Both the position numbers and the translations under genes were made by a program. Of a stretch of 27,688 nucleotides of DNA, positions 15,501-24,931 are shown piece after piece. The notes under the pieces were generated by a model. It was not told the origin of the DNA. It ran no database searches and was given only the letters and a program-made list of their open reading frames with translations. Positions within the stretch are counted from its first letter, which is position 1, and each line of letters begins with the position of its first letter. Source of the DNA: Phocaeicola_A sp963643925 (GTDB lineage Bacteria; Bacteroidota; Bacteroidia; Bacteroidales; Bacteroidaceae); NCBI GenBank assembly GCA_963643925.1, contig CAVINS010000050.1, positions 1 to 27,688 of the forward strand, written 5' to 3'.

Positions 15501-17852
15501 ATGAAAATCAAACATTATTTCGTCGTAGCCATGTTGTGCGCTTCTGCAACAATGTCGGCACAGTCCATTTGGAACAAGGAACATCTTGTGGAAGTGAAAC
15601 AACATTTGCAAGAACCTTATTATGCAGCTGCATATAAGTCGTTAAAATCACAGGCTGACAATCTACTTAATGTCGAACCTTTATCCGTCATGCAAAAGGA
15701 GAAACTGCCTGTTAGTGGCGACCGTCACGACTATCTGAGTCAGGCTCGCTATTATTGGCCAGACCCTACGAAGCGTGATGGCTTACCTTACATCAATCGT
15801 GACGGACTGTCTAATCCCGAACTTGAGAAACTGGACCGAGTTCGTTTGGGGCAGACAGCAGAACGTATCACCACACTCTCTTTAGCCTGGTTCTTCAGTG
15901 GGAAAGAGGCATATGCTCGTAAAGCCACGGAGTTGATACGTGTGTGGTTTTTGAACAAAGAAACCAAAATGAACCCTCATTTGCGTTTTTCGCAGGTAGC
16001 GCCTGGACATAACAATAATCAAGGTCGGTGCTATGGATTGATTGACACTTACTCATTTGTTGAGATGCTTGATGCTGTGTCTCTATTGGAACAATCGGAG
16101 TCCTTCTCATCCCACGATAGTAAACAACTGAAATCTTGGTTTGGTAAACTATTGGACTGGATGCTCGAAAGTAAACAAGGGCGGGAAGAATCCGCCTGCG
16201 CAAATAACCATAGTACTGCCTACGATGCACAGATCGTGGCCTTTGCACTCTATGCGGGACGTGATAATGTGGCACGGAAAGTGCTTTTGGCTTTACCCGA
16301 GAAGCGAATCTTCAAACAGATAGAACCGGATGGAAGTCAACCACACGAACTTGCACGAACTTTGGCTTTCCATTATTCGCAATTCAACTTGACTCACTTG
16401 ATAGATATGGCGCTCATGGCAGACAAGGTCGGAGTGGATTTGAAGCAGGCGGTATCATCGGATGGACGTAGCATCAGCAAAGGCTTGGATTTTCTGTCTC
16501 AATATGCAGGTAAGGATGTGTCGGCTTGGCCCTACAAACAGATTCATGGATGGGATGCCTCGTTGCAACTTTTTTACAAAGATCTCTATCGGGTAGGAAC
16601 CTACATAGACACGTTACGTACAGATTATTTACGGCTCTACTATTCATATAGAGTGTTTCAACCTACTGACCGTTTCAACTTACTCTATATGAAGCCTACA
16701 GACATTGACCAGTCTTTCGTTTTTGCATGTGGTCAACTGGAGTTGGCTATGCAGTGCACCGATAAGTCTAAACGTGAAAAACAGAATGCGTCGCTTCGGC
16801 GGGTTAGTCCTTGTACCATTGCGAAAGACGGATCTCTGTCTCTAGTTCATCCTTACGATTGGCGTTCTGGCTTTTTCTCTGGAACATTGTGGCAGATTTA
16901 TGAATATACCCACAATGACTATTGGCGTCAGCAAGCCATCAGCTATACTTGGCCCATTGAGGAGGCAAAGTTCCATAAAGGAACACACGATTTGGGCTTC
17001 ATGATGTATAACAGTTTCGGTAAGGCATACCAACTGACTGGAGAACGTTCGTACCGAGACGTGGTGCTTCAAAGTGCCAAGACACTTATAACTCGGTATA
17101 GCCCCACAGTTAAATGTATACGCTCATGGGATCATGATCGGGAAAAATGGGATTTCCCCGTTATCATAGATAATATGATGAACCTCGAATTGCTCTTCCG
17201 TGCCACTCAGCTCACGGGCGACTCCGTGTATTGGAAGGTGGCTGTCAATCATGCCAATACTACAATGGAAAACCATTTTCGGCCGGACTATTCCTCCTAT
17301 CACGTGGTTGATTATAATCCTGAATCGGGAAGTGTGCGCATGAAATGTACTCATCAAGGTTATGCTGACGATTCTTTTTGGAGCCGTGGTCAAGGTTGGG
17401 GATTGTATGCCTTCGCCATGTGTTATCGTTTCACGCGCGACACAGCTTATTTGCATCGGTCTGAAAACATTGCAGATTTCTTTCTCTCATTGCCTAATAT
17501 GCCTGCAGATGGAATTCCCTATTGGGATATGAAAATGCCTGCAGTGGATGGTTGCACACACGATCAGATAAATACTTCTGTGCCGCGCGATGCTTCCGCT
17601 GCTGCAATCATTGCATCGGGCCTCTATGAACTTTCGTGTTATGTAACCCCTGAAAAGGCTAATAACTATCGGACGTTTGCTGACAAAATATTGAGCAGTC
17701 TGCATCAATATTATCAAGCTGAACCTGGTACGCACTTTGGTTTCTTGCTGTTGCACTCCACAGGCAACTATCCATATAATAGCGAGATTGATGTGCCGCT
17801 CTGTTACGCTGACTATTATTATTTGGAGGCATTGCTGCGTAGCCGTCAGTGA
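15501..17852 (+). CDS. Bifunctional enzyme: alginate-lyase-family (PL38-like) domain fused to GH88 unsaturated glucuronyl hydrolase
   Basis: The protein is 783 aa with a signal peptide (MKIKHYFVVAMLCASATMSAQ), so it acts in the periplasm. Residues about 22-400 match the alginate lyase family (PF05426), with VAPGHNNNQGRCYGLID and the catalytic-type motif NNHSTAYDAQ (N235, N236, H237, Y241); the PL38-like assignment is from memory. Residues about 425-783 match GH88. H496-D497 (THDLGFMMYNS) and D557 (IIDNMMNLELLF) are 60 residues apart, like D88 and D149 of Bacillus UGL, and HQGYADDSFWSRGQGWGLY follows. GH88 adds water to the unsaturated uronate that a lyase leaves at the new non-reducing end. 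The fusion would therefore perform consecutive steps on one uronic-acid polymer. These domains normally occur as separate proteins of about 400 aa. The lyase could cut glucuronan, alginate or another uronan. Confidence 0.82.
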   Translation: MKIKHYFVVAMLCASATMSAQSIWNKEHLVEVKQHLQEPYYAAAYKSLKSQADNLLNVEPLSVMQKEKLPVSGDRHDYLSQARYYWPDPTKRDGLPYINRDGLSNPELEKLDRVRLGQTAERITTLSLAWFFSGKEAYARKATELIRVWFLNKETKMNPHLRFSQVAPGHNNNQGRCYGLIDTYSFVEMLDAVSLLEQSESFSSHDSKQLKSWFGKLLDWMLESKQGREESACANNHSTAYDAQIVAFALYAGRDNVARKVLLALPEKRIFKQIEPDGSQPHELARTLAFHYSQFNLTHLIDMALMADKVGVDLKQAVSSDGRSISKGLDFLSQYAGKDVSAWPYKQIHGWDASLQLFYKDLYRVGTYIDTLRTDYLRLYYSYRVFQPTDRFNLLYMKPTDIDQSFVFACGQLELAMQCTDKSKREKQNASLRRVSPCTIAKDGSLSLVHPYDWRSGFFSGTLWQIYEYTHNDYWRQQAISYTWPIEEAKFHKGTHDLGFMMYNSFGKAYQLTGERSYRDVVLQSAKTLITRYSPTVKCIRSWDHDREKWDFPVIIDNMMNLELLFRATQLTGDSVYWKVAVNHANTTMENHFRPDYSSYHVVDYNPESGSVRMKCTHQGYADDSFWSRGQGWGLYAFAMCYRFTRDTAYLHRSENIADFFLSLPNMPADGIPYWDMKMPAVDGCTHDQINTSVPRDASAAAIIASGLYELSCYVTPEKANNYRTFADKILSSLHQYYQAEPGTHFGFLLLHSTGNYPYNSEIDVPLCYADYYYLEALLRSRQ

Positions 17853-17994
17853 CTTCACAAAGAGTTTTGATGTTACTTGACTTTTAGATGTTGCATGGCC
17901 TGCTTTTTGCCTTCCAATTCCTCTTATGAAAGTTTACTTTTTCTTGGAGGTCAGATGACTTAATAACTTGAAACGTAGGCGATTGTGAAAAATG

Positions 17995-18053
17995 GAGGTT
18001 TACATAACCTCTTTACCTTGTCACACAGACGATGGAAACTCAATCTATATTTG
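17995..18053 (+). promoter_or_regulatory. Internal promoter region before susC, with a small inverted repeat
   Basis: TATATTTG at 18046-18053 fits the -7 consensus and lies 49 bp before the SusC start codon, so susC may also be transcribed on its own at high level. Upstream, GAGGTT (17995-18000) and AACCTC (18006-18011) form a small inverted repeat centred about 43 bp before the -7 box, a place where an activator could bind. No clear -33 TTTG is present. The rest of the 250-bp gap 17853-18102 holds nothing recognisable. Confidence 0.5.
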
Positions 18054-18102
18054 CAGCATCGTTTTAAGACGAAATATAATTGTAAAAATTTAATCTATTA
18101 TT

Positions 18103-21100
18103 ATGAAGAAAGAACCTTTTAACAAGTTGAGGCAGCTATTCTTAGTCTGCACTATGCTTTTTGCTCCGGTTCTGGCAGTCTTAGCTCAGAATGTTTCTCC
18201 CTCTGGAACGGTGGTAGATGGTAGGACGAACGAACCGCTAATTGGTGTCTCCATTCAAGAAAAGGGAACTACCAATGGTGTCATTACTGATTTTGATGGT
18301 AAATTCAGTATTAAAACGAATACGAATGATGCGGTCTTGATTTTCTCGTACATTGGTTATCGAACCATTGAAATGAAAGCCAAAGAAGTGAAGGGTGTCA
18401 TCAGTATGACAGAAGACAACGCTTTGCTACAAGAAGTGGTTGTGGTTGGTTATGGTACTCAGAAGAAGGTCAACCTTTCGGGTGCTGTATCGGCTATCGA
18501 TGGTGAAAAGATTGCAGCCAAACCAACTACCGACGTGCTTTCTGCTTTACAGGGCGAAGTGCCGGGATTGCAGGTGTTACGCAGCAGCGGTCAGCCTGGT
18601 TCTGAAACGAGTGGTATGCGTATCCGTGGATTCTCCTCGGCCAACAGCACAGCAACATTGGTGCTGATTGATGGCGTGGAGGGAGACATGACCTTGCTTA
18701 ATCCGAATGATATTGCTTCGATATCAGTTTTGAAAGATGCCGCAGCCTGTGCCATTTATGGTGCCCGAGCCGCTGCTGGCGTAGTGCTGATAACTACCAA
18801 AAACGGCAGTGAAGGTAAGACACGTGTTAGTTACAACGGCTACGTTGGTTTCAATATACCGGGCATTATGCCCGAACGGGTTCCTGCTTGGGAAGAGCAA
18901 GAGATGATTAATGAAAGTCGTCGCCAAGCGAGTGGTAACCCTGAATGGAGTCCCGAACAAAGCTCCTGGATAGGAAACCCTAACTTCAATTATCGTCCAA
19001 ACAACACAAATAAGCGTTGGGATTTATTCCAATCTACAAACTGGGTGGAGGAAGGCACACGTGACTATACAACTCAACAGAGTCACAACGTCAGTGTGAC
19101 AGGTGGCAAGAAGGCTTTGAATTACTTGCTGTCGGCTGGATATTATACAAAAAATGGTGTTCTGAAGTATGGTCCAGACAGTAATGACCGTTACAATCTC
19201 CGAATGAAAATCAATTCGGAACTGAATGACCACATCAGTTTGGGTGTGTTGGCCAATTATGAAGGTAAATTTATAGAGCAGAACCCTTATGGAGCTACTA
19301 CCATATTGGGTAGACTGTATCGTGTACGTGGTCGTCAACCTATCTACACTCCTGAGGAAGATGCCAACGAAAACCCATATAATGGTGACTTGCAGGTGAA
19401 TGCCATCGATTTGATGAAGAATGGTGGTATTTCCAAAAGTCAGTATGAATCGTTCACAGGAAAGGCCGAACTGAATATCAAAGATTATTTCGTCAAGGGA
19501 TTGTCTTTGAAATTGAGCGCCAGTCGTCGGGCAGGATACTACAGCCAGATTGTTGAGAAACGTACATTGGTTTGGTATGACCGCTTGGGATCGAGCGTAC
19601 GTTTCAACGCCAATTCTCCTAACTCCATGAAGCGACAGAAGAATAACGACTATCATGATAACCTCGAGGCAGTCCTGACCTACCATGGTAACTATGGCAA
19701 ACATGGCATAGATTTAATGGCTGGTAGCTCATACGAGCGGTATCGTAAGGATGAAATGACAGGAACTGTGAAGAACTTAAATTCCAACGATTTTTTCTCA
19801 TTCAACTATTACGACAATTCAGAAGTAACAAATACAGAAGTTAGCGACAATATTGAGACTTGGGCTATTATGTCCTACTTCGGACGTGTCAATTATAACT
19901 TTGCTGACCGTTATTTGTTGGAGGCTAACGTGCGTTACGACGGTAGCTCACGTTTGGCTCCAGAAAAGCGCTGGCGTGCGTTCCCTTCATTTTCGGCTGC
20001 TTGGCGTGTCAATGAGGAATCTTGGTTCAAGGTGCCCGTAATTTCAAATCTTAAGTTACGCGCTTCTTGGGGACAGCTGGGTAATGGTGCCATTTTAGGT
20101 CTTTATGATTACATCGCAAAAATTAGTCGTGGCATGAACATGGGTGAAGCCAGTTACTATCAGAGTGAAATGGCTTCTGTAGATAAAACATGGGAAATCA
20201 TTACTTCCACCAATATTGGTATGGACCTGGGACTGTTTGACAATAAATTGAATGTCACCGCCGACTACTATTGGAAAACGAACGACAATATGCTTGCTTC
20301 TGTCACATTGCCCCACATTGTCGGCATCACGGTGCCAAAGTCAAATGTGGGTACATTAAAGACCTGGGGTTGGGAGTTTGAGATTTCATATCGCAACAAG
20401 TTTAAGAATTTGGGATATAATATCAGTTTCAACTTAAGCGATAGTGACAATGAAGTGACCGGCTACAATGGAAAGAATGCCATTTCTGAGGGCTCGGTTG
20501 ATATATTGGAAGGCTACCCTCTGAATACTATATGGGGATATAAGACAGACGGATTTTGGCAGAGCCGTGACGAGTATCTGGCTTACAAAGAGGCTCATCC
20601 GGGTTACCAATCGTTCAACGATGCTAAGGTGTCTGGCGGTGATGTGAAATATTTGGCACAAGGTGATGGCTGCCATACGGTTGGGGCCGGTGGCGGTACT
20701 CCGGATGATCCGGGAGACCTCGTATATCTTGGCACGTCAAATGGCCGCTATTTTTATGGCATTAACCTCGGACTGCAATGGAAAGGCTTCGACCTGTCTG
20801 CCATGTTCCAGGGTGTGGCTAAACGCAAAGTATTGATTGAAGCTTCACAATTAGCTCCTTTCTCATCGAGCTCAGAAATGCCGTGGACCATTCATCGTGA
20901 CTATTGGACGGAGGATAATACAGATGCCTATTGGCCTCGTTTGTACAATGCCAACACGTTTAACTATCACGCTTCTGACCGCTGGATACAAGATGCTTCC
21001 TACATTCGTTTGAAGAACCTTTCTCTCGGTTACACAATACCTTTGAGTAAATTCAACATAGAGAAATGTCGTGTCTATGTGACTGGAACAGACCTTTGGG

Positions 21101-21210
21101 AACATACCAACATGTTGAGCGTGTTTGACCCTGAAGTGGGGAATAAACCATCGGCAAGTTACTATCCGTTCTTCCGTACATGGACTGTTGGTATAAACAT
21201 CACTCTTTAA
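18103..21210 (+). CDS. SusC/RagA-family TonB-linked outer-membrane transporter
   Basis: The protein is 1035 aa. A signal peptide (cleavage near VLAQ) is followed by a carboxypeptidase-regulatory-like domain (about 32-105; GTVVDGRTNEPLIGVSI, then FDGKFSI). The TonB-interaction stretch is EVVVVGYGTQKK (about 112-123). A plug domain follows (about 120-240; IRGFSSANSTATLVLIDGVEG, then VLKDAAACAIYGARAAAG). A 22-strand barrel ends in the aromatic-rich terminal strand RTWTVGINITL. It imports oligosaccharides across the outer membrane with TonB energy, capped by the SusD partner encoded 10 bp downstream. There is no N-terminal STN domain, which fits the absence of an anti-sigma gene and points to control by the SusR-like regulator. 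Confidence 0.96.
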   Translation: MKKEPFNKLRQLFLVCTMLFAPVLAVLAQNVSPSGTVVDGRTNEPLIGVSIQEKGTTNGVITDFDGKFSIKTNTNDAVLIFSYIGYRTIEMKAKEVKGVISMTEDNALLQEVVVVGYGTQKKVNLSGAVSAIDGEKIAAKPTTDVLSALQGEVPGLQVLRSSGQPGSETSGMRIRGFSSANSTATLVLIDGVEGDMTLLNPNDIASISVLKDAAACAIYGARAAAGVVLITTKNGSEGKTRVSYNGYVGFNIPGIMPERVPAWEEQEMINESRRQASGNPEWSPEQSSWIGNPNFNYRPNNTNKRWDLFQSTNWVEEGTRDYTTQQSHNVSVTGGKKALNYLLSAGYYTKNGVLKYGPDSNDRYNLRMKINSELNDHISLGVLANYEGKFIEQNPYGATTILGRLYRVRGRQPIYTPEEDANENPYNGDLQVNAIDLMKNGGISKSQYESFTGKAELNIKDYFVKGLSLKLSASRRAGYYSQIVEKRTLVWYDRLGSSVRFNANSPNSMKRQKNNDYHDNLEAVLTYHGNYGKHGIDLMAGSSYERYRKDEMTGTVKNLNSNDFFSFNYYDNSEVTNTEVSDNIETWAIMSYFGRVNYNFADRYLLEANVRYDGSSRLAPEKRWRAFPSFSAAWRVNEESWFKVPVISNLKLRASWGQLGNGAILGLYDYIAKISRGMNMGEASYYQSEMASVDKTWEIITSTNIGMDLGLFDNKLNVTADYYWKTNDNMLASVTLPHIVGITVPKSNVGTLKTWGWEFEISYRNKFKNLGYNISFNLSDSDNEVTGYNGKNAISEGSVDILEGYPLNTIWGYKTDGFWQSRDEYLAYKEAHPGYQSFNDAKVSGGDVKYLAQGDGCHTVGAGGGTPDDPGDLVYLGTSNGRYFYGINLGLQWKGFDLSAMFQGVAKRKVLIEASQLAPFSSSSEMPWTIHRDYWTEDNTDAYWPRLYNANTFNYHASDRWIQDASYIRLKNLSLGYTIPLSKFNIEKCRVYVTGTDLWEHTNMLSVFDPEVGNKPSASYYPFFRTWTVGINITL

Positions 21211-21220
21211 TCTCAATAAC

Positions 21221-22903
21221 ATGAAAAAAATAGTAACATATATAAGTATAGGAGCTGTTGCATTGACAATGGCAAGCTGCAATCTGGACTTGACTCCAGA
21301 AAGCACTATGACAGATGCATCCTACTGGCAAAGTGAAACTGATTTGCGTGGCGCATGTAATCGCTTTTATCAGCAACTTAACGGAGATAATGCCTTGGGG
21401 GGAGGTTTCTCTCACGATTACCGTTCAGATGAGCTGAACAATAATGGTTCAGCCAACAGTACCAGTGACGGTAGTTGGACAGTGCCTTCTACCAGTGGTA
21501 GTTGGACAAATTCATATTGGAGAATATTTATTTCCAATAATATTTTGGAGAAAGCCTCCCGAGCCAGCGTGACGGGAGATGTTTTGAATCGATATTTGGC
21601 GGAAGCTCGATTTTTCCGTGCCTACTATTACTTTGAACTTGTAAAGAAGTATGGCGATGTGCCCTTGCTGCTGAAAGCCATCAATGAGACGACAGACCCG
21701 GCATTGGAAATGGGACGCACTCCCCGAGAGGAGGTCCTGAAGCAAGTGTATGAAGATTTGGAATTTGCTGCAACCTGGTTGCCGGACATCGACAACAATG
21801 AAATCACTTCCAATTGGGGACATGTGGCACGTCAGTCAGCTACTGCCATGATTGCTCGAGTGGGCCTGTATGAAGGTACATTCGGAAAACACCACTACTT
21901 GGCCGATTGCGATTATAAGTCACATCTAAAGAAATGTATTGATGCTTGCGAATCGTTAATGAACGGCGGTAAATTCCAACTGTACCCTGATTTCGAAAAG
22001 CTCTTTCAAGTTGATGCGGAAGGTCGCCAGAACAAGGAGAACATTTTCGTAAAAGTATATGGTCCCAATGGAGAAGCCGCAAGCACCACACATGGCAACA
22101 GTCGTCAAATGGAGAATTCGGCTAGCCTCACCAGAAATATTGTGGACTTATTCCTTTATACCGATGGATTGCCACGTGAGAAATCTCCACTGAAAATCTC
22201 TCCAGAGACCAGTTATGATGATGTCTTTACCAATCGTGACCCTCGTTTGGGGATGACCATTTATCGGGTGAACGAAGAAGCGTATAAAGGGCCATTTGTT
22301 CCCTTCAGCTTCCGTTACGGATATAATTTGAAGAAGGGGTTCGATTTGACACAATGGACAACCAATAGCCGTGAGTACACTGATAAGATGATAATCCGTT
22401 ATGCTGAAATCTTAATATCGTATGCTGAAGCATTGTATGAATACAATGGAAACATCACCGATACTCAATTGGACCAAACGGTCAATGCATTGCGCCGCCG
22501 CTCAGGTATGCCAGCCATGCTTACCAATTCATTTGCGCAAGCCAATGGATTGGATATGCTTGAAGAAATTCGTCGGGAACGTACTATAGAGTTCATTGAC
22601 GAGAATAAACGGTACGATGACATCATCCGTTGGAAAATCGCTGAAAAGGTTTTGCCGGTAGACATCATTGGAGCTAAATATACTGGTGAAGCGACCAAAC
22701 AACGTGAGGATTTACAATCCCGGTTGACCAAGGATGGTGGACATCTGAATGGCAAACAGCGATACGACGAGGACGATGTCTACGTCATTGAGCTTGCCGA
22801 AAACCGTAAGTTCGATCCCGATAAGGATTACCTCTATCCTGTTCCTTTGCAGGAAATATCGTTGTCTGGAAACAACGTTACACAGAACCCGGGTTGGCAA
22901 TGA
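21221..22903 (+). CDS. SusD/RagB-family surface glycan-binding lipoprotein
   Basis: The protein is 560 aa with a lipoprotein signal ending at C20 (MASC). Family hallmarks include the N-terminal LDLTPESTMTDASYWQSE segment, a TPR-rich helical core (FFRAYYYFELVKKYGDVPL, about 130-150), RYAEILISYAEALYE (about 390-405) and IRRERTIEFIDENKRYDDIIRW (about 450-471). The C-terminus, LYPVPLQEISLSGNNVTQNPGW, is also typical. It is anchored on the cell surface as the lid of the adjacent SusC transporter and binds the target glycan. The spacing to susC is 10 bp, which implies tight co-expression. Confidence 0.95.
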   Translation: MKKIVTYISIGAVALTMASCNLDLTPESTMTDASYWQSETDLRGACNRFYQQLNGDNALGGGFSHDYRSDELNNNGSANSTSDGSWTVPSTSGSWTNSYWRIFISNNILEKASRASVTGDVLNRYLAEARFFRAYYYFELVKKYGDVPLLLKAINETTDPALEMGRTPREEVLKQVYEDLEFAATWLPDIDNNEITSNWGHVARQSATAMIARVGLYEGTFGKHHYLADCDYKSHLKKCIDACESLMNGGKFQLYPDFEKLFQVDAEGRQNKENIFVKVYGPNGEAASTTHGNSRQMENSASLTRNIVDLFLYTDGLPREKSPLKISPETSYDDVFTNRDPRLGMTIYRVNEEAYKGPFVPFSFRYGYNLKKGFDLTQWTTNSREYTDKMIIRYAEILISYAEALYEYNGNITDTQLDQTVNALRRRSGMPAMLTNSFAQANGLDMLEEIRRERTIEFIDENKRYDDIIRWKIAEKVLPVDIIGAKYTGEATKQREDLQSRLTKDGGHLNGKQRYDEDDVYVIELAENRKFDPDKDYLYPVPLQEISLSGNNVTQNPGWQ

Positions 22904-22946
22904 CAGATAAATAAGAAATTACGATAACTCAGAAAATACAAGACTT

Positions 22947-23507
22947 ATGAAAAAGATAATATTCTTGACAATGGCAATAATCGGTTGCTTGTTCTGCTAT
23001 TCGTGTAGCGATGATGACTGGGATTATGACCATAGCTTGGAAAATGTTTATTACTTTGGCCCTGAAGTATGGGGTTACGACAGCACCAAGAAAGGCAACA
23101 ACAATGTTGTGCACTATGAAGTGAAACAGGGTGAAACGGTAGAGATTCCGATGCAGTTTTGGTGTGAGTTTGAACGTTCCTATGACGTGGTTACATATTA
23201 TTATGTGTCAGGTGATTTGGTCCGTGGCAGAGACTACGAAGTGGTAGATGGCAACGGGCAGTCATTGTCTCCCGATGCCAATGGCGCTTTCACTATCACG
23301 TGGCCCAATGCAAGGAAAGGCGTACAGAATATCTGCATCAAAGCTCTGAATGGTGAAAAGGGTTCGTTCCAGGTACAAACATTTGACCCGAACTCAAGTG
23401 TAACGCTTAGTAACCAAGATGTATCCAGTACTGTACAGAGTAAGACGGATGATTATGAAGTCCGCATTTTTACCCAGAACTACAAAGTTAATGTGACAAT
23501 ACAATAA
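22947..23507 (+). CDS. Small surface lipoprotein in the SusE position, possible glycan-binding protein
   Basis: The protein is 186 aa. The lipoprotein signal ends at C20 (YSC) and is followed by SDDDWDYD, an acidic surface-export signal. The mature part is predicted all-beta and rich in Y, W and V, with strands such as ETVEIPMQFWCEFERSYDVV; a single Ig-like sandwich would fit. I recognise no named family. Its place directly after susD, 43 bp on, is where SusE/F-like surface glycan-binding proteins are encoded. At under 170 mature residues it is much shorter than typical SGBPs, so it may carry only one module. A binding role is inferred from position, aromatic content and surface targeting. 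Confidence 0.72.
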   Translation: MKKIIFLTMAIIGCLFCYSCSDDDWDYDHSLENVYYFGPEVWGYDSTKKGNNNVVHYEVKQGETVEIPMQFWCEFERSYDVVTYYYVSGDLVRGRDYEVVDGNGQSLSPDANGAFTITWPNARKGVQNICIKALNGEKGSFQVQTFDPNSSVTLSNQDVSSTVQSKTDDYEVRIFTQNYKVNVTIQ

Positions 23508-23547
23508 GAAGGGATTGGGAAGCTTAGGTTCCTAACCGCTTAACCAA

Positions 23548-23582
23548 CGGGAACGGGCGTCAGATTCCGACGTCTGTTCCCG
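23548..23582 (+). promoter_or_regulatory. Intercistronic hairpin between the SusE-like gene and GH5
   Basis: CGGGAACGGGCGTC at 23548-23561 pairs with GACGTCTGTTCCCG at 23569-23582 over 14 positions, two of them G-U, around a 7-nt loop. No T-tract follows, so it is more likely an RNA-stability element or partial terminator that sets the expression ratio between susCDE and the downstream enzymes. A smaller palindrome, TTAGGTTCCTAA, lies just upstream. No TAnnTTTG box is seen before the GH5 gene. Confidence 0.5.
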
Positions 23583-23653
23583 AATGGAAGAGGTATGCAC
23601 TGTCAGTTCTAAGGCCATAGATATTTCATAAACCATATTTAATCGATTTACGA

Positions 23654-24907
23654 ATGATAAGAAAAATTATATACTGCTTCATACTCGTCACCGTGATGAC
23701 TTCTTGTCAAACAAATCCGGCAGGTCGTAAAGAGGTACTTGCGCAGGAGGATTTCGTTCGTGTTTCCGGACAAGATCTCATACAACCCGATGGCAGTAAA
23801 CTCCTCATACGGGGTACAAACTTGGGCAATTGGCTGAATCCGGAAGGCTATATGTTCGGCTTCGATAAAACCAATTCGCCTCATTTTATAGATGAAATGC
23901 TTTGTCAACTGGTAGGACCTGATTTCGCGGCAGAGTTTTGGAAACAGTTCAAGGATAACTACATAACCCGTTCAGATATCGAATTCATTGCTTCTACGGG
24001 AGCAAATACTATCCGGTTGCCTTTTCACTACAAACTCTTTACTGATGAGGATTACATGGGCTTGACTGTAGCTCAGGATGGCTTCGCGCGAGTGGATAGT
24101 GTAGTAAACTGGTGCCGGGACAACAAACTGTACCTTATTCTTGATATGCACGATGCTCCTGGTGGGCAGACCGGTGATAACATTGACGATAGTTATGGCT
24201 ACCCTTGGCTATTGGACAGCGAACAGAGTCAGCAACTCTTTTGTGACATTTGGCGTAGGATTGCGGACTATTACAAAAACGAACCGATTATTTTGGGTTA
24301 CGAATTGATGAATGAACCTATCGCACCTTATTTTTCTAACGTGGATGAACTCAATGCCAAGTTGGAACCTCTGCACAAACGGGCCGTGAAGGCAATACGC
24401 GAAGTGGACACAAATCACATCATACTGATTGGTGGAGCTCAATGGAATGGCAACTTCGCGCCATTCCACGATGCCGCTTACGACAATAAGTTGATGTACA
24501 CCTGTCATCGTTATGGTGGCAATGCTACCAAAGAGGCTATTGATAATCTGATACATTTCCGCGACAGCGTGAACCTGCCGATGTATATGGGTGAGATAGG
24601 TCACAATACCGATGAGTGGCAAGCTGCATTCTGCCATGTGATGGAGGATAACAGCATGGGTTACACCTTTTGGCCTTACAAAAAGTTGGACGGATCATGT
24701 TTTATGGGAATTAAAGCCCCTGAGGGTTGGAATCTGGTGAAAGATTTTTCAGAAGCTCCACGAGTTACCTACAAGGAGATACGTGAAGCTCGTCCCGATC
24801 AAGAGAAGGCTCGTCGCGCTTTGCAGGATTGGATCGTGAATAGCCGGTGCGAGAACTGTGTACCTCAGACTGGTTATATCCGTTCGTTGGGACTGAAAGT
24901 TGATTAA
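23654..24907 (+). CDS. GH5 endo-acting glycoside hydrolase (lipoprotein)
   Basis: The protein is 417 aa with a lipoprotein signal ending at C18 (MTSC), so it is anchored to the outer or inner membrane. No S-D-D-D-like export signal follows (QTNPAG), leaving surface location uncertain. The GH5 barrel starts with LIRGTNLGNWLNPEGYM (about 50-66). It carries IRLPFHYKL, LDMHDAPGGQT, the acid/base E221 in YELMNEP and the nucleophile E314 in MYMGEIGHN. Fungal and bacterial beta-glucanases of GH5 share the GTNLGNWL opening, so a beta-glucan or glucose-containing backbone is plausible; the subfamily cannot be fixed by eye. It is probably the endo-enzyme that first cuts the polysaccharide. It lies 24 bp before the GH3 gene. 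Confidence 0.88.
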   Translation: MIRKIIYCFILVTVMTSCQTNPAGRKEVLAQEDFVRVSGQDLIQPDGSKLLIRGTNLGNWLNPEGYMFGFDKTNSPHFIDEMLCQLVGPDFAAEFWKQFKDNYITRSDIEFIASTGANTIRLPFHYKLFTDEDYMGLTVAQDGFARVDSVVNWCRDNKLYLILDMHDAPGGQTGDNIDDSYGYPWLLDSEQSQQLFCDIWRRIADYYKNEPIILGYELMNEPIAPYFSNVDELNAKLEPLHKRAVKAIREVDTNHIILIGGAQWNGNFAPFHDAAYDNKLMYTCHRYGGNATKEAIDNLIHFRDSVNLPMYMGEIGHNTDEWQAAFCHVMEDNSMGYTFWPYKKLDGSCFMGIKAPEGWNLVKDFSEAPRVTYKEIREARPDQEKARRALQDWIVNSRCENCVPQTGYIRSLGLKVD

Positions 24908-24931
24908 TAAAAAGAATAGTTAAGTTGAAAA

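Noticed and set aside
15501..17852. Chondroitin/heparin (host glycosaminoglycan) PUL reading based on GH88
   Set aside because: No sulfatase, PL8, PL12 or PL13 gene is present. The lyase half belongs to the alginate-lyase family, and GH5 and GH3 do not fit glycosaminoglycans.
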